The notes under the pieces: model-generated
Seen by the model: the letters and a program-made list of their open reading frames with translations, nothing else
What the model was told of the DNA's origin: nothing
Database searches by the model: none
Made by a program: the position numbers and the translations under genes
Assembly (NCBI RefSeq): GCF_024170165.1
Contig: NZ_JALJXP010000001.1
Span: 620,001-684,000 of the forward strand
DNA: 64,000 nt
DNA from: Pseudomonas nitroreducens
GTDB taxonomy: Bacteria; Pseudomonadota; Gammaproteobacteria; Pseudomonadales; Pseudomonadaceae
Direction of reading: 5' to 3'
Shown: one piece after another, positions 36,759 to 46,076 of the stretch
Layout of the letters: each line of letters opens with the position of its first letter
How positions within the stretch are numbered: position 1 is the first letter of the stretch

Positions 36759-36937
36759 AAGCTCCCCGGACATGCCGCTGTCGGGTTAGCCCTTGAACCC
36801 GAGAGTTCAAGGTGGTGGTTGCAGTAGGCTTTAAGGCTTTCCGTCGTGCGGACATGCACACCAGCCCAACTGGCAACCCCCGTTGTTGCAATTATCGGCT
36901 CAGGGACATCACCGACTGGCAAACACACCAGGGAGCG
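36759..36937 (-). ncRNA. ssrS: 6S RNA
   Basis: About 179 nt on the minus strand between zapA and fau, the standard location. The ends pair (GCTCCCTGG... with ...CCGGGGAGC). Read 5' to 3' it contains GTCGGTGATGTCCCTGAGCC, the internal region around GCAACAACGG, GCATGTCCGCACGACGGAAA, GCCTTAAAGCCTACTGCAAC, CACCTTGAACTCTCGGGTTC and AAGGGCTAACCCGACAGCGG, all typical of gammaproteobacterial 6S RNA. It mimics an open promoter and sequesters sigma-70 RNA polymerase in stationary phase. Ends are estimated to within a few bases. Confidence 0.93.
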
Positions 36938-36942
36938 AGGCG

Positions 36943-36972
36943 ATTATACCCCAAGGAAATTTCCCTGGTCAG
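36943..36972 (-). promoter_or_regulatory. Sigma-70 promoter of 6S RNA
   Basis: Perfect -10 TATAAT (minus strand, 36943-36948) and -35 CTGACC (36967-36972) with 18-base spacing, placing the start near the predicted 5' end of the RNA. The -35 overlaps the zapA stop codon. Confidence 0.7.
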
Positions 36973-37298
36973 ACTTCACCCTGGTCTTTATCGGTGGTAG
37001 GGGTGTCTGTGGTCAGGGCGCGATCCACGCGCTCGAGCAGTTCGCGTACGCGTTCACGGGTGGAGCCGCTGTCGTGCTCCACGCGCTCCTGTTTGTGCAG
37101 CAGGTCGTGGGTGATGTTCAGGGCGGCCATGACCGCAACACGGTCGGCACCGATCACTTTGCCGCTGGAACGGATCTCGCGCATCTTGCTGTCCAGATAG
37201 CGCGCGGCGCTTTCCAGGTTGACGCGCTCGTCCGCGGGGCACGCGATGCAGTACTCCTTGTCGAGGATTTGGACGTTCAGGGTATTCGACTGGCTCAT
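36969..37298 (-). CDS. zapA: Cell division protein ZapA
   Basis: 109 aa FtsZ-ring-associated protein: 'LNVQILDKEYCIACPADERVNLESAARYLDSKMREIR' (globular head, about 7-43) and a C-terminal coiled coil (about 65-100). Crosslinks FtsZ filaments. The start overlaps the stop of the preceding coiled-coil gene (ATGA), so the two are coupled, and 6S RNA follows. Confidence 0.95.
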   Translation of the reverse strand: MSQSNTLNVQILDKEYCIACPADERVNLESAARYLDSKMREIRSSGKVIGADRVAVMAALNITHDLLHKQERVEHDSGSTRERVRELLERVDRALTTDTPTTDKDQGEV

Positions 37299-37504
37299 GA
37301 GTCCTGCTCCAGGGCTTTAAGACGCAAAATCATCGCTTCGACCTTCTGACGAGCCAAATCGTTCTTCTCGATCAGATGGGCGCGTTCTTCCCGCCAGCTT
37401 TTCTCGTTCGCCCGCAGCAGCCGGTTCTCGGCCTTGAGCTGTTCCAGGCGCTGGAGCAGCAGGTCGAACTTGGCGATCAGCGCGTGCAGGTCGGCGTCTT
37501 CCAT
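37295..37504 (-). CDS. Small coiled-coil protein upstream of zapA (TIGR02449/ZapB-like)
   Basis: 69 aa, almost entirely coiled coil: 'LHALIAKFDLLLQRLEQLKAENRLLRANEK' with Leu heptads. The 4-base overlap with zapA suggests a joint role in division. Length and layout resemble ZapB, but identity with ZapB is not established. Confidence 0.85.
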   Translation of the reverse strand: MEDADLHALIAKFDLLLQRLEQLKAENRLLRANEKSWREERAHLIEKNDLARQKVEAMILRLKALEQDS

Positions 37505-37686
37505 GGGCTCTCGCTTGGGAGTTGCTTAAGTAATCGAGAACTATATAGGACTGCCGTGGGGGTGGGTCAACGCACGGCTGCCCGGCGCGTCGTCACATGG
37601 TCTTGCGGTGTGCGCCGGTGCTAGGATAAAGGACCATATTCTATGCGCGGCGCCTGATGGCGCCTAGCCGTCACCCGGGTTCGATC

Positions 37687-38241
37687 ATGTCCACTTCCAG
37701 CTCCGCCTACACCGCCTTCGCCGCCCTGCTCGCCGAGGCCGCCCTGCCGATTTCCCCCGCCGAACTGCACGGCCACCTGCTCGGTCGCGTCTGCGCCGGG
37801 GGTGGCTTCGATCAGGCGGAGTGGTTGCAGGCCGCCGGCGACCTGCTCGGCGGCGAGCCGGGCGAGCGTCTGGGCGCGGCGCTGGGCGGCCTGCTGGGCA
37901 TGGTCCAGCAGGACTTCAGCCAGGGCGAGATGGCCGTGGTGCTGATGCTGCCCAACGACGATGAACCGCTGCTGGAACGCGCTACCGCCCTGGGCCAGTG
38001 GTGCCAGGGCTTCCTCGCCGGCTTCGGCCTGGCGCTGCGCTCTCCCAGCCTGTCGGACGAAGCCGACGAAGTGCTGCAGGACATCGCCGCCATCGCCCAG
38101 GTCGGCGGCCAGCTGGAAGAATCCGAAGACGGCGAGGCCGACTACATGGAAGTGCAGGAATACCTGCGCGTCGCCCCGCTGCTGCTGTTCTCCGAATTCG
38201 GCAAGGTGCCGGCACCGGCCGAGAAACCCTCCCTGCATTGA
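37687..38241 (+). CDS. ygfB: YgfB-family protein (UPF0149)
   Basis: 184 aa, all-helical UPF0149/YecA-like fold: '[17 protein letters not shown]', '[14 protein letters not shown]', '[14 protein letters not shown]' and an acidic patch '[19 protein letters not shown]'. In P. aeruginosa YgfB has been linked to regulation of beta-lactam resistance through the ampDh3 pathway. Divergent from zapA, 8 bases upstream of pepP. Confidence 0.92.
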   Translation: MSTSSSAYTAFAALLAEAALPISPAELHGHLLGRVCAGGGFDQAEWLQAAGDLLGGEPGERLGAALGGLLGMVQQDFSQGEMAVVLMLPNDDEPLLERATALGQWCQGFLAGFGLALRSPSLSDEADEVLQDIAAIAQVGGQLEESEDGEADYMEVQEYLRVAPLLLFSEFGKVPAPAEKPSLH

Positions 38242-38249
38242 GGTCGCGC

Positions 38250-39584
38250 ATGATCCGTATCGCCAAGTCGGAATACGCCCGTCGTCGCAAGGCGCTGATG
38301 GCGCAGATGGAACCCAACAGCATCGCCATTCTCCCGGCGGCGCCGATGTACATCCGCAACCGCGACGTCGAGCACGTCTACCGTCAGGACAGCGACTTCC
38401 AGTACCTCACCGGCTTCCCCGAGCCGGAAGCGGTGATGGCGCTGATCCCCGGCCGCGAGCACGGCGAGTACGTGCTGTTCTGCCGCGAGCGCGATCCGGA
38501 GCGTGAACTCTGGGACGGCCTGCGTGCCGGCCAGGACGGCGCCATCGGCACCTTCGGTGCCGACGACGCCTTCCCCATCGGCGATATCGACGACATCCTC
38601 CCCGGCCTGATCGAGGGCCGCGACCGCGTGTACTACGCGCTGGGCGCCAACCAGGAATTCGACCGCCGGCTGATGGACTGGATCAACGTGATCCGCTCCA
38701 AGGCGCGCCAGGGTGCGCAGCCGCCGAACGAGTTCGTTGCCCTCGACCACCTGCTGCACGACCAGCGCCTGTACAAGAGCGCCGGCGAGGTGAAGGTGAT
38801 GCGCTACGCCGCGGAAGTCTCCGCCGGCGCCCACATCCGCGCGATGCAGGCCTGCCGTCCGGGGCTCTACGAGTTCCACCTGGAAGCCGAGCTGGAATAC
38901 GCCTTCCGCCTGGGCGGTGCGAAGATGCCGGCCTACGGCTCCATCGTCGCCACCGGCCGCAACGCCTGCATCCTGCACTACCGGGAGAACGACGCGCAGA
39001 TCAAGGACGGCGACCTGATCCTGATCGACGCCGGCTGCGAGATCGACTGCTACGCCAGCGACATCACCCGCACCTTCCCCGCCAGCGGCACCTTCAGCCC
39101 CGAGCAGAAGGCCATCTACCAGCTGGTGCTGGACGCCAACATGGCGGCCTTCGACTACATCGCTCCGGGGCGCCACTGGAACGAAGCCCACGAGGCCACC
39201 GTGCGGGTCATCACCGCCGGCCTGGTGGAGCTGGGTCTGCTCAAGGGCGATGTCGACGAGCTGATCGAGCGCGAAGCCTACAAGGCCTTCTACATGCACC
39301 GTGCCGGCCACTGGCTGGGCATGGACGTGCACGACGTCGGCGAATACCGCGTCGGCGGCGAATGGCGCGTGCTCGAACCGGGCATGGCGATGACCGTCGA
39401 GCCGGGCATCTACATTTCCCCGGACAACACCGACGTGCCGAAGAAGTGGCGCGGCATCGGCGTGCGCATCGAGGACGATGTGGTCGTGACCAAAACCGGT
39501 TGCGAAGTGCTGACCAACGGCGTGCCGAAAACCGTCGCCGAGATCGAAGCGCTGATGGCCGAAGCCAAGGCCCAGGCTGCCTGA
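38250..39584 (+). CDS. pepP: Xaa-Pro aminopeptidase
   Basis: 444 aa metallopeptidase that removes N-terminal residues before proline. N-terminal creatinase-like domain, C-terminal pita-bread domain with dimetal ligands in 'LIDAGCEIDCYASDITRTFP' (two Asp), 'HRAGHWLGMDVHD' (His), 'EPGIYI' (Glu) and 'RIEDDVVVT' (Glu). Start chosen at MIRIAKSEYARRR; the longer frame overlaps ygfB. First of pepP-ubiH-DUF4442-ubiI, tightly spaced. Confidence 0.95.
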   Translation: MIRIAKSEYARRRKALMAQMEPNSIAILPAAPMYIRNRDVEHVYRQDSDFQYLTGFPEPEAVMALIPGREHGEYVLFCRERDPERELWDGLRAGQDGAIGTFGADDAFPIGDIDDILPGLIEGRDRVYYALGANQEFDRRLMDWINVIRSKARQGAQPPNEFVALDHLLHDQRLYKSAGEVKVMRYAAEVSAGAHIRAMQACRPGLYEFHLEAELEYAFRLGGAKMPAYGSIVATGRNACILHYRENDAQIKDGDLILIDAGCEIDCYASDITRTFPASGTFSPEQKAIYQLVLDANMAAFDYIAPGRHWNEAHEATVRVITAGLVELGLLKGDVDELIEREAYKAFYMHRAGHWLGMDVHDVGEYRVGGEWRVLEPGMAMTVEPGIYISPDNTDVPKKWRGIGVRIEDDVVVTKTGCEVLTNGVPKTVAEIEALMAEAKAQAA

Positions 39585-39585
39585 C

Positions 39586-40770
39586 ATGCAACGTACGCAA
39601 ATGGCCATCATCGGTGGCGGACTCGTCGGCGCGAGCCTGGCGCTGATCCTCCAGGCCGGCGCCCGTGCGCGCGGCTGGCAGATCGTGCTGATCGAGCCCT
39701 TCGCCCCCGGCGATGCCTACCAGCCCAGCTATGACGCGCGCTCCTCGGCGCTGTCCTTCGGCAGCCGGCAGATCTACGAACGCCTCGGGCTGTGGCAGCA
39801 GATTTCCCAGCGTGCCGAACCCATCACCCAGATCCACGTCTCCGACCGCGGCCGCTTCGGCGCCGCACGCCTGACGGCGGTGGAAGAGGGCGTTCCGGCG
39901 CTGGGCTACGTGGTGGAGAACGCCTGGCTCGGCCAGTGCCTGTGGCGCGCGCTCGACCCGGAAGTGGTGAGCTGGCGCTGCCCCGCCGAAGTGCGCCGGA
40001 TGGACGCCCTGGGCGATGGCTACCGCCTGACCCTGGACGACGACTCGCAACTGGACTGCGACCTCGCCGTGCTGGCCGACGGCGGCCGCTCCGGCCTGCG
40101 CGAGCAACTGGGCATCAACGTGCGCTCCTCGTCCTACGGGCAGACTGCGCTGATCGCCAATATCAGCCCGTCCGAAGCCCATCGCGGACAGGCCTTCGAA
40201 CGCTTCACCGAGAACGGCCCGCTGGCCCTGCTGCCGCTTCCGGAAAACCGCTGCGCGCTGGTCTGGACCCGCAACGGCAGCGACGCCGAGCGCCTGCGCG
40301 AGCTGCCTGACGCGGCCTTCCTCGCCGAGTTGCAGGAAGCCTTCGGCTATCGCCTGGGCACCTTGCGCCAGGTCGGCGCACGCTACGGCTACCCGCTGAA
40401 CCTGACCGAGGCCGACGAACAGATTCGCCCGCACCTCGTGGTGCTGGGCAACGCCGCCCACAGCCTGCACCCGATTGCCGGCCAGGGCTTCAACCTGTCG
40501 CTGCGCGACGCCAAGGCGCTGGGCGACCGCCTGTTGCAGGAAGACGCAGCGCCCGGTGATTTCGCCGTGCTGCAGCGCTACCTGGATGGCCAGCGCCTGG
40601 ACCAGCAGATGACCGTCGGTTTTTCCGACCGCGTCACCCGGCTGTTCTCCAATGCCCAGCCGCTGCTGGCCACCGGCCGCAACATCGGCCTGCTCGGCCT
40701 CGACCTGCTGCCCCCGGCCAAGCGCTGGTTCGCCCGCCAGGCCATGGGCCTGGGCGCCCGGCCGGTCTGA
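39586..40770 (+). CDS. ubiH: Ubiquinone hydroxylase UbiH
   Basis: 394 aa FAD monooxygenase (2-octaprenyl-6-methoxyphenol hydroxylase). 'MAIIGGGLVGASLALIL' is the FAD Rossmann motif, 'DLAVLADGGRSGLREQLGI' the DG motif, and 'VLGNAAHSLHPIAGQGFNLSLRDAKAL' the GD-like FAD ribose motif, here with Asn in place of Asp. It begins one base after pepP stops. Confidence 0.93.
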   Translation: MQRTQMAIIGGGLVGASLALILQAGARARGWQIVLIEPFAPGDAYQPSYDARSSALSFGSRQIYERLGLWQQISQRAEPITQIHVSDRGRFGAARLTAVEEGVPALGYVVENAWLGQCLWRALDPEVVSWRCPAEVRRMDALGDGYRLTLDDDSQLDCDLAVLADGGRSGLREQLGINVRSSSYGQTALIANISPSEAHRGQAFERFTENGPLALLPLPENRCALVWTRNGSDAERLRELPDAAFLAELQEAFGYRLGTLRQVGARYGYPLNLTEADEQIRPHLVVLGNAAHSLHPIAGQGFNLSLRDAKALGDRLLQEDAAPGDFAVLQRYLDGQRLDQQMTVGFSDRVTRLFSNAQPLLATGRNIGLLGLDLLPPAKRWFARQAMGLGARPV

Positions 40771-40773
40771 TCG

Positions 40774-41256
40774 ATGGAGTCGCCAAAAAGCGCCCGCCGC
40801 GCCCGCCTGCTGCGTTTCGGCCTGAACCTCTACCCGCCGTACCTCGGTGCCGGGGTGCGGGTGCGCCACATCAGCGCGGATTTTCGCGAGGTGCGGGTGA
40901 AGATGGGCCTGAACCTGTTCAACCGCAATTACGTCGGCACCCAGTTCGGCGGCAGCCTGTACAGCATGACCGATCCCTTCTTCATGCTGATGCTGATGGA
41001 GAACCTGGGGCGCGACTACATCGTCTGGGACAAGGCCGCCAACATCGAATTCATCAGTCCCGGCAAGGGGCCGGTGTATGCCGATTTCCGCATTGACCAG
41101 CTGCTGATCGACGACATCCGTGAGCACACCGCCGCGGGCGAGAAGTATCTGCCGCGCCTGCATGCCGAAGTGCGTGACGGCGAAGGCACCCTCGTGGCGC
41201 GGGTGCAGAAGACCCTGTACGTAAGGCTCAAGCCGCGCGCGCGGCAGGCCGCTTGA
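40774..41256 (+). CDS. DUF4442 hot-dog-fold protein
   Basis: 160 aa, thioesterase-like fold: 'NLYPPYLGAGVRVRHISADFREVRVKM', 'NRNYVGTQFGGSLYSMTDPFFMLML', 'ANIEFISPGKGPVYADFRI'. Sits between ubiH and ubiI, but no ubiquinone role is established. Starts 4 bases after ubiH. Confidence 0.85.
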   Translation: MESPKSARRARLLRFGLNLYPPYLGAGVRVRHISADFREVRVKMGLNLFNRNYVGTQFGGSLYSMTDPFFMLMLMENLGRDYIVWDKAANIEFISPGKGPVYADFRIDQLLIDDIREHTAAGEKYLPRLHAEVRDGEGTLVARVQKTLYVRLKPRARQAA

Positions 41257-41306
41257 ATTTCGATGCCCGCGCAGGTGCTGCGCGGGCCGCTGAAGAAGGA
41301 ACGCAC

Positions 41307-42524
41307 ATGCACGCGGATCTGGTAATCGTCGGGGCGGGAATGGTCGGCAGCGCGCTGGCCCTGGCCCTGGAAGGCAGCGGGCTGGATATCCTGCTGCTGG
41401 ACGGCTCGCCGCTGAGCGTCAAGCCGTTCGACCGCGAAGCGCCCTTCGAGCCGCGCGTGAGCGCGCTGTCCGAGGCCAGCCGGCGCATCCTCCAGCGCTT
41501 GCACGCCTGGGACGGCATCGCCGCACGGCGTGCCGAGCCCTACTGCGAGATGCAGGTGTGGGATGGCTCGGGCACCGGGCAGATCCACTTCAGCGCCGCC
41601 AGCGTGCATGCCGAGATGCTCGGCCACATCGTCGAGAACCGCGTGGTGCAGGACGCCCTGCTGGAGCGCCTGCACGACTCCACCCTCGGCCTGCTGCCCA
41701 ATGCGCGCCTGGAGCAGCTGCGCCACTCCGGCGACGACTGGCTGCTGAGCCTCTCCGACGGCCGCGAAATCCGCACGCCGCTGGTGGTCGCCGCCGACGG
41801 CGCCAACTCTGCCGTGCGCCGCCTGGCTGGCTGTGCCACCCGCGAGTGGGATTACCTGCACCACGCCATCGTCACCAGCGTGCGCTGCGAGAAGCCGCAC
41901 CAGGCCACCGCCTGGCAGCGCTTCACCGACGACGGTCCGCTGGCCTTCCTGCCGCTGGCGAAGGAGGGCGACGCGCACTGGTGCTCGATCGTCTGGTCGA
42001 CCACCCCGGAGCAGGCGGAAAAACTCATGGCGCTGGACGACGAGGGCTTCTGCAAGGCCCTGGGCCTGGCCTTCGAGCATCGCCTGGGCGCCATCGAACA
42101 CGCCGACCGCCGTCTGTGCATCCCGCTGCGCCAGCGCCACGCCAAGCGTTATGTCGAGCCAGGGCTGGTGCTGATCGGCGACGCCGCGCACACCATCCAC
42201 CCGCTGGCCGGGCAGGGCGTGAACCTGGGCTTCCTGGATGCTGCGGTGCTCGCCGAGGTGATCGAACACGCCCACGCCCGTGGCGAGAACATCGCCGAGG
42301 AGCGCGTGCTGAGCCGCTACGAGCGTCGGCGGATGCCGCACAACCTGGCGATGATGGCGGCGATGGAGGGCTTCCAGCGCCTGTTCCAGGCCGACCCGCT
42401 GGCCGTGCGCTGGCTGCGCAACGCCGGGCTGCGGCTGGTGGACAAGCACCACGAGGCCAAAGGCGTGTTCGTGCGTCAGGCGCTGGGGCTGTCGGGTGAT
42501 CTGCCGGAGTTGGCGCGGGTTTGA
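41307..42524 (+). CDS. ubiI: Ubiquinone hydroxylase UbiI/VisC
   Basis: 405 aa FAD monooxygenase, paralogue of UbiH: 'DLVIVGAGMVGSALALALEGSGLDILLLDG', 'LVVAADGANSAVRRLAG', 'VLIGDAAHTIHPLAGQGVNLGFLDAAVLAEVI'. Start at MHADLV with GAAGGAA upstream. Acts in C5 hydroxylation of the ubiquinone ring in related bacteria. Last gene of the pepP unit. Confidence 0.9.
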   Translation: MHADLVIVGAGMVGSALALALEGSGLDILLLDGSPLSVKPFDREAPFEPRVSALSEASRRILQRLHAWDGIAARRAEPYCEMQVWDGSGTGQIHFSAASVHAEMLGHIVENRVVQDALLERLHDSTLGLLPNARLEQLRHSGDDWLLSLSDGREIRTPLVVAADGANSAVRRLAGCATREWDYLHHAIVTSVRCEKPHQATAWQRFTDDGPLAFLPLAKEGDAHWCSIVWSTTPEQAEKLMALDDEGFCKALGLAFEHRLGAIEHADRRLCIPLRQRHAKRYVEPGLVLIGDAAHTIHPLAGQGVNLGFLDAAVLAEVIEHAHARGENIAEERVLSRYERRRMPHNLAMMAAMEGFQRLFQADPLAVRWLRNAGLRLVDKHHEAKGVFVRQALGLSGDLPELARV

Positions 42525-42758
42525 CGGGAGAGTCCGAGCGGCGTTTGCCCTCTCCCCCCGCCCTCTCCCTGAAGAGAGAGGGAGCCATCTGTGCCGGCTG
42601 AAACTTGAGCGTCATTCTGTGCCGATCCAGTCCCCTCTCCCTTCGGAGCGGGGCGCGCAGCCAGGGTTAGGGAGAGGGCCTCTCGCTTCGCACCGGCCCC
42701 CCCGCGACCTCAAACCACACCCCATCGAAACACCCCGACACAAACGCGCGGCTCGTTA
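42525..42758. other. Intergenic region between ubiI and iron-binding protein
   Basis: No gene seen. Contains a hairpin CCCTCTC-N8-GAGAGGG (42561-42582) that may end ubiI transcripts, and a second pyrimidine-rich CCCCTCTCCC...GGGAGAGGG pair (42630-42679) resembling a dispersed Pseudomonas intergenic repeat. Confidence 0.5.
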
Positions 42759-42783
42759 GCAAATGAGGTTCCTTATCATTTGC
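42759..42783 (+). promoter_or_regulatory. Putative Fur box upstream of iron-binding protein gene
   Basis: Perfect inverted repeat GCAAATGA-N9-TCATTTGC, AT-rich, 29 bases before the ATG. It resembles half-sites of the Fur consensus (NATWAT-type, ATCATT). The gene behind it encodes a ferric-iron binding protein, which supports the reading. Confidence 0.6.
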
Positions 42784-42812
42784 GGGATATCTTCCCCGCA
42801 AAGGACAAGCTC

Positions 42813-43814
42813 ATGCTCGTGCGCAAAGGTCTTCTCGCCACCCTCCTGCTGGCCGCCTTCGGTAGCACCGCCCAGGCCGCCGACGAAGTGGTGGTCTATT
42901 CCTCGCGCATCGACGAGCTGATCAAGCCGGTATTCGACGCCTACACCGAAAAGACCGGGGTGAAGATCAAGTTCATCACCGACAAGGAAGCGCCGCTGAT
43001 GGTGCGGATCAAGGCCGAGGGCGCCAACACCCCGGCTGACCTGCTGCTCACCGTCGACGCCGGCAACCTCTGGCAGGCCGAGAAGATGGGCATCCTGCAG
43101 CCCTTCGATTCACCGACCCTGGATGCCAACATCCCGCCGCAGTATCGCTCCGGCACCGACAGCTGGACCGGCCTGTCGCTGCGCGCGCGGACCATCGCCT
43201 ATTCGACCCAGCGGGTGAAGCCCGAGGAACTGTCGACCTACGAAGAGCTGGCCGATGCGAAGTGGGAAGGCCGCCTGTGCCTGCGCACCGCGAAGAAGGT
43301 CTACAACCAGTCGCTGACCGCGACCCTGATCGAGACCCACGGCGCGGAGAAGACCGAGGAAATCCTCAAGGGTTGGGTGAACAACCTGGCGACCGACGTG
43401 TTCTCCGACGACAACGCGTTGCTGCAGGCCATCGCCGCCGGCCAGTGCGACGTCGGCATCGTCAACACCTACTACTACGGGCGCATGCACAAGGACAATC
43501 CGCAGCTGCCGGTGAAGCTGTTCTGGCCGAACCAGGGCGACCGTGGCGTGCACGTCAACCTGTCGGGTATCGGCCTGACCAAGCATGCGCCGCACCCGGA
43601 AGCCGCGAAGAAGCTGGTCGAATGGATGACCGGCCCGGACGCCCAGTCGCTGTTCGCCGGCATCAACCAGGAATTCCCGGCCAACCCGAAGGTGGCGCCG
43701 TCGCAGGAAGTGGCGGCCTGGGGTGAATTCAAGGCCGACAGCATCCCGGTGGAAATCGCCGGCAAGCGCCAGGCCGAAGCGATCAAGCTGATGGATCGCG
43801 CCGGCTGGAACTGA
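42813..43814 (+). CDS. Ferric-iron ABC transporter substrate-binding protein (FutA/FbpA-like)
   Basis: 333 aa periplasmic protein: Sec signal peptide ([17 protein letters not shown], cleavage near residue 23), mature start '[21 protein letters not shown]'. The 'VNTYYYGRM' region supplies the paired tyrosines that bind Fe3+ in this family. Preceded by a Fur-like box. The permease lies 530 bases downstream, beyond an oppositely oriented small gene. No ATPase gene is present in the window for this system. Confidence 0.92.
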   Translation: MLVRKGLLATLLLAAFGSTAQAADEVVVYSSRIDELIKPVFDAYTEKTGVKIKFITDKEAPLMVRIKAEGANTPADLLLTVDAGNLWQAEKMGILQPFDSPTLDANIPPQYRSGTDSWTGLSLRARTIAYSTQRVKPEELSTYEELADAKWEGRLCLRTAKKVYNQSLTATLIETHGAEKTEEILKGWVNNLATDVFSDDNALLQAIAAGQCDVGIVNTYYYGRMHKDNPQLPVKLFWPNQGDRGVHVNLSGIGLTKHAPHPEAAKKLVEWMTGPDAQSLFAGINQEFPANPKVAPSQEVAAWGEFKADSIPVEIAGKRQAEAIKLMDRAGWN

Positions 43815-43829
43815 CCTGAATCCAGCGCC

Positions 43830-44168
43830 TCAACGGGCGCCGGCGGCGTCCGAGTGGCTGACCGAGAGTGCCTTGCCGTCGTCGCCGAGCAGGCAGATGA
43901 ACTCGCCGTCGGACTGCTCGCCCCGGCGCAGTTGCGCGACCAGCCGCTTGCTCGCCGGCTGGCCGTCCACCGAGCCTTCGTAGGCTTCCTCGCGGATTGA
44001 GCCTGACTCGATCCAGGTCTGCTGCCAGCGCTCCTGCAGTTGCGGATCCGCGGCGACCTTGCTCACGGCCATGGCCAGGCAGGATTCGAAGGGGGTGGAT
44101 TCGTCGGCCAGGGCCAGGCTGCAGAGTGGCAACAACAGCAGGCCGGAAAGGCGGTGGAGTGACGACAT
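43830..44168 (-). CDS. Small secreted protein of unknown function
   Basis: 112 aa with a signal peptide ('RLSGLLLLPLCSLALA', cleavage before DES). Mature part 'FESCLAMAVSKVAADPQLQERWQQTW' then a mixed domain ending 'GEFICLLGDDGKALSVSHSD'; two cysteines may form a disulfide. AAGGAA lies before the ATG. Its insertion on the minus strand separates the iron-binding protein and permease genes. Confidence 0.7.
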   Translation of the reverse strand: MSSLHRLSGLLLLPLCSLALADESTPFESCLAMAVSKVAADPQLQERWQQTWIESGSIREEAYEGSVDGQPASKRLVAQLRRGEQSDGEFICLLGDDGKALSVSHSDAAGAR

Positions 44169-44273
44169 GGGACTTTTTCCTTGGGGACGGCAGTGGCAGA
44201 GTGGCCGATTCGACCGCCGTACCTTGCGCTTTATCCCTACCGGGTGAGCATCGGGCGAATTCGATTTCAATGA

Positions 44274-44308
44274 GGGAAATTTCGCTCAGATGCCTGGCGA
44301 GATTTCCC
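44274..44308. promoter_or_regulatory. Inverted repeat in the divergent promoter of the iron permease
   Basis: GGGAAATTTCGC (44274-44285) and GCGAGATTTCCC (44297-44308) are reverse complements with one mismatch, 11 bases apart, 37 bases before the permease ATG. Possible operator; the cognate protein is unknown. Confidence 0.5.
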
Positions 44309-44344
44309 ACGAACACCCGCTGATGTCCTGGAAACACGCAACGC

Positions 44345-45964
44345 ATGCGCGCCAACCGCTGGTACCCCATCACCTTCGCCGTCGCCGCCCTGGTCCTGCT
44401 GCCCATCAGCGTCCTGCTGCTGAGCTGGGCGGAGATCGACCGCGAAATCTGGTCGCACCTGTGGGAAACCCAGATGCCCCGCCTGCTGGGCAACACCCTG
44501 GTGCTGGTGGCTGGCGTGGGCGTCGGCGTCACCGTGCTGGGCGTCAGCCTGGCGTGGCTCACCAGCCTCTGCGAATTCCCCGGCCGGCGCTGGCTGGACT
44601 GGGCGCTGATGCTGCCGTTCGCGGTGCCGGCCTACGTGCTGGCGTTCGTCTTCGTCGGCCTGCTGGACTTCTCCGGCCCCGTGCAGACGCTGCTGCGCGA
44701 CTGGTTCGGCAGCGGCCTGCGGCTGCCGCGCGTGCGCTCCACCGGCGGCGTGATCACGGTGCTGGTGCTGGTCTTCTACCCCTACGTCTACCTGCTCGCG
44801 CGCACCGCCTTCCTCGCCCAGGGGCGCGGCCTGATGGAAGCGGCGCGGGTGCTCGGGCTATCGCCCCTGGCGGCCTTCTGGCGCGTCGCCCTGCCCATGG
44901 CGCGGCCGGCCATCGGTGCCGGGCTGGCGCTGGCGATCATGGAGACCCTGGCGGATTTCGGCACCGTCTCGGTATTCAACTTCGATACCTTCACCACCGC
45001 CGTCTACAAGACCTGGTACGGCTTCTACAGCCTCTCCAGCGCCACCCAGCTGGCCAGTCTGTTGCTGCTGTTCGTCATGCTGGTGCTGCTGGGCGAGCGC
45101 TACAGCCGTGGTCGCAGCGGTGTGCCCAACGAGCGTCCGCGCGGCGCGGCGCTGTACCGGCTGCACGGCTGGAAGGCCTTCGCCGCCAGCGCCTGGTGCC
45201 TGCTGGTGTTCGCCTGCGCCTTCGTCATCCCGATGCTGCAACTGGTGGTCTGGGTCTGGCAGAAGGGCCGTTTCGACCTCGACGAGCGCTACTGGGGCCT
45301 GATCCTCCACAGCCTCTACCTCGGCGGCCTGGCGGCGCTGATCACGGTCGGCGTGGCGCTGCTGCTGGTTTTCGCCCGGCGCCTGGCGCCGACGCCAGCG
45401 GTGCGCTCGGCGGTGGGCATCGCCAACCTCGGCTACGCGCTGCCCGGCTCGGTGCTGGCGGTGGCGATCATGCTGGCCTTCAGCTGGCTGGACAATCACG
45501 CGGTGATCCCGCTCTCCAGCGCCCTGGGTGGCGCCGGCAAGCCGCTGCTGCTGGGCAGCCTGGGGGCGCTGCTGGTGGCCTACCTGATCCGCTTCATGGC
45601 GGTGGCCTACAATCCGCTGGAGGGTGCGCTGGCGCGGATTCGCCCGTCGCTGCCGGAAGCTTCCCGCAGCCTGGGTGTCGGCGGCGTCGGCCTGTTCTTC
45701 CGCGTCTACCTGCCGCTGCTGCTGCCGGGAGCGCTGAGCGCCGCACTGCTGGTGTTCGTCGACGTGCTCAAGGAGATGCCGGCGACCTTGCTGATGCGCC
45801 CGTTCGGCTGGGACACCCTGGCCGTGCGCGTCTTCGAGATGACCAGCGAGGGCGAGTGGGCGCGCGCCGCGCTGCCGGCGCTGACACTGGTGCTGGTCGG
45901 GCTGTTCCCGGTGATCGGCCTGATCCGCCGCTCCGCGCGCCAGAGCGGTTCTTCGCGGCCCTGA
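44345..45964 (+). CDS. Ferric-iron ABC transporter permease (FbpB-like)
   Basis: 539 aa, about twelve membrane segments in two fused permease halves, each with an EAA-type loop ('[28 protein letters not shown]' and '[29 protein letters not shown]'). First segment '[20 protein letters not shown]'. Typical of FbpB/SfuB iron permeases. Works with the binding protein upstream; the ATPase must be encoded elsewhere or shared. Confidence 0.93.
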   Translation: MRANRWYPITFAVAALVLLPISVLLLSWAEIDREIWSHLWETQMPRLLGNTLVLVAGVGVGVTVLGVSLAWLTSLCEFPGRRWLDWALMLPFAVPAYVLAFVFVGLLDFSGPVQTLLRDWFGSGLRLPRVRSTGGVITVLVLVFYPYVYLLARTAFLAQGRGLMEAARVLGLSPLAAFWRVALPMARPAIGAGLALAIMETLADFGTVSVFNFDTFTTAVYKTWYGFYSLSSATQLASLLLLFVMLVLLGERYSRGRSGVPNERPRGAALYRLHGWKAFAASAWCLLVFACAFVIPMLQLVVWVWQKGRFDLDERYWGLILHSLYLGGLAALITVGVALLLVFARRLAPTPAVRSAVGIANLGYALPGSVLAVAIMLAFSWLDNHAVIPLSSALGGAGKPLLLGSLGALLVAYLIRFMAVAYNPLEGALARIRPSLPEASRSLGVGGVGLFFRVYLPLLLPGALSAALLVFVDVLKEMPATLLMRPFGWDTLAVRVFEMTSEGEWARAALPALTLVLVGLFPVIGLIRRSARQSGSSRP

Positions 45965-46076
45965 GAATCGGCCGTCGGACAAGCTGTCCAGAGTCCTGCC
46001 ATGCGACTACAATGCGCGCGTTTCGTGCGGGCCGTACTCGCGCTCCGCACCCGCCTCGCCCGGAAGGAGAACACCC

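Noticed and set aside
42548..42679. Possible CRISPR-like or tandem repeat in the pyrimidine-rich stretch after ubiI
   Set aside because: Only two unequal CCCTCTCCC/GGGAGAGGG hairpins; no regular repeat-spacer spacing. No CRISPR array or cas gene was seen anywhere in the window.
45965..46076. Possible glycine riboswitch upstream of gcvT
   Set aside because: The leader is only about 110 bases and shows no tandem aptamer-like GGAGA/CCGAAGGGGCAA pattern.
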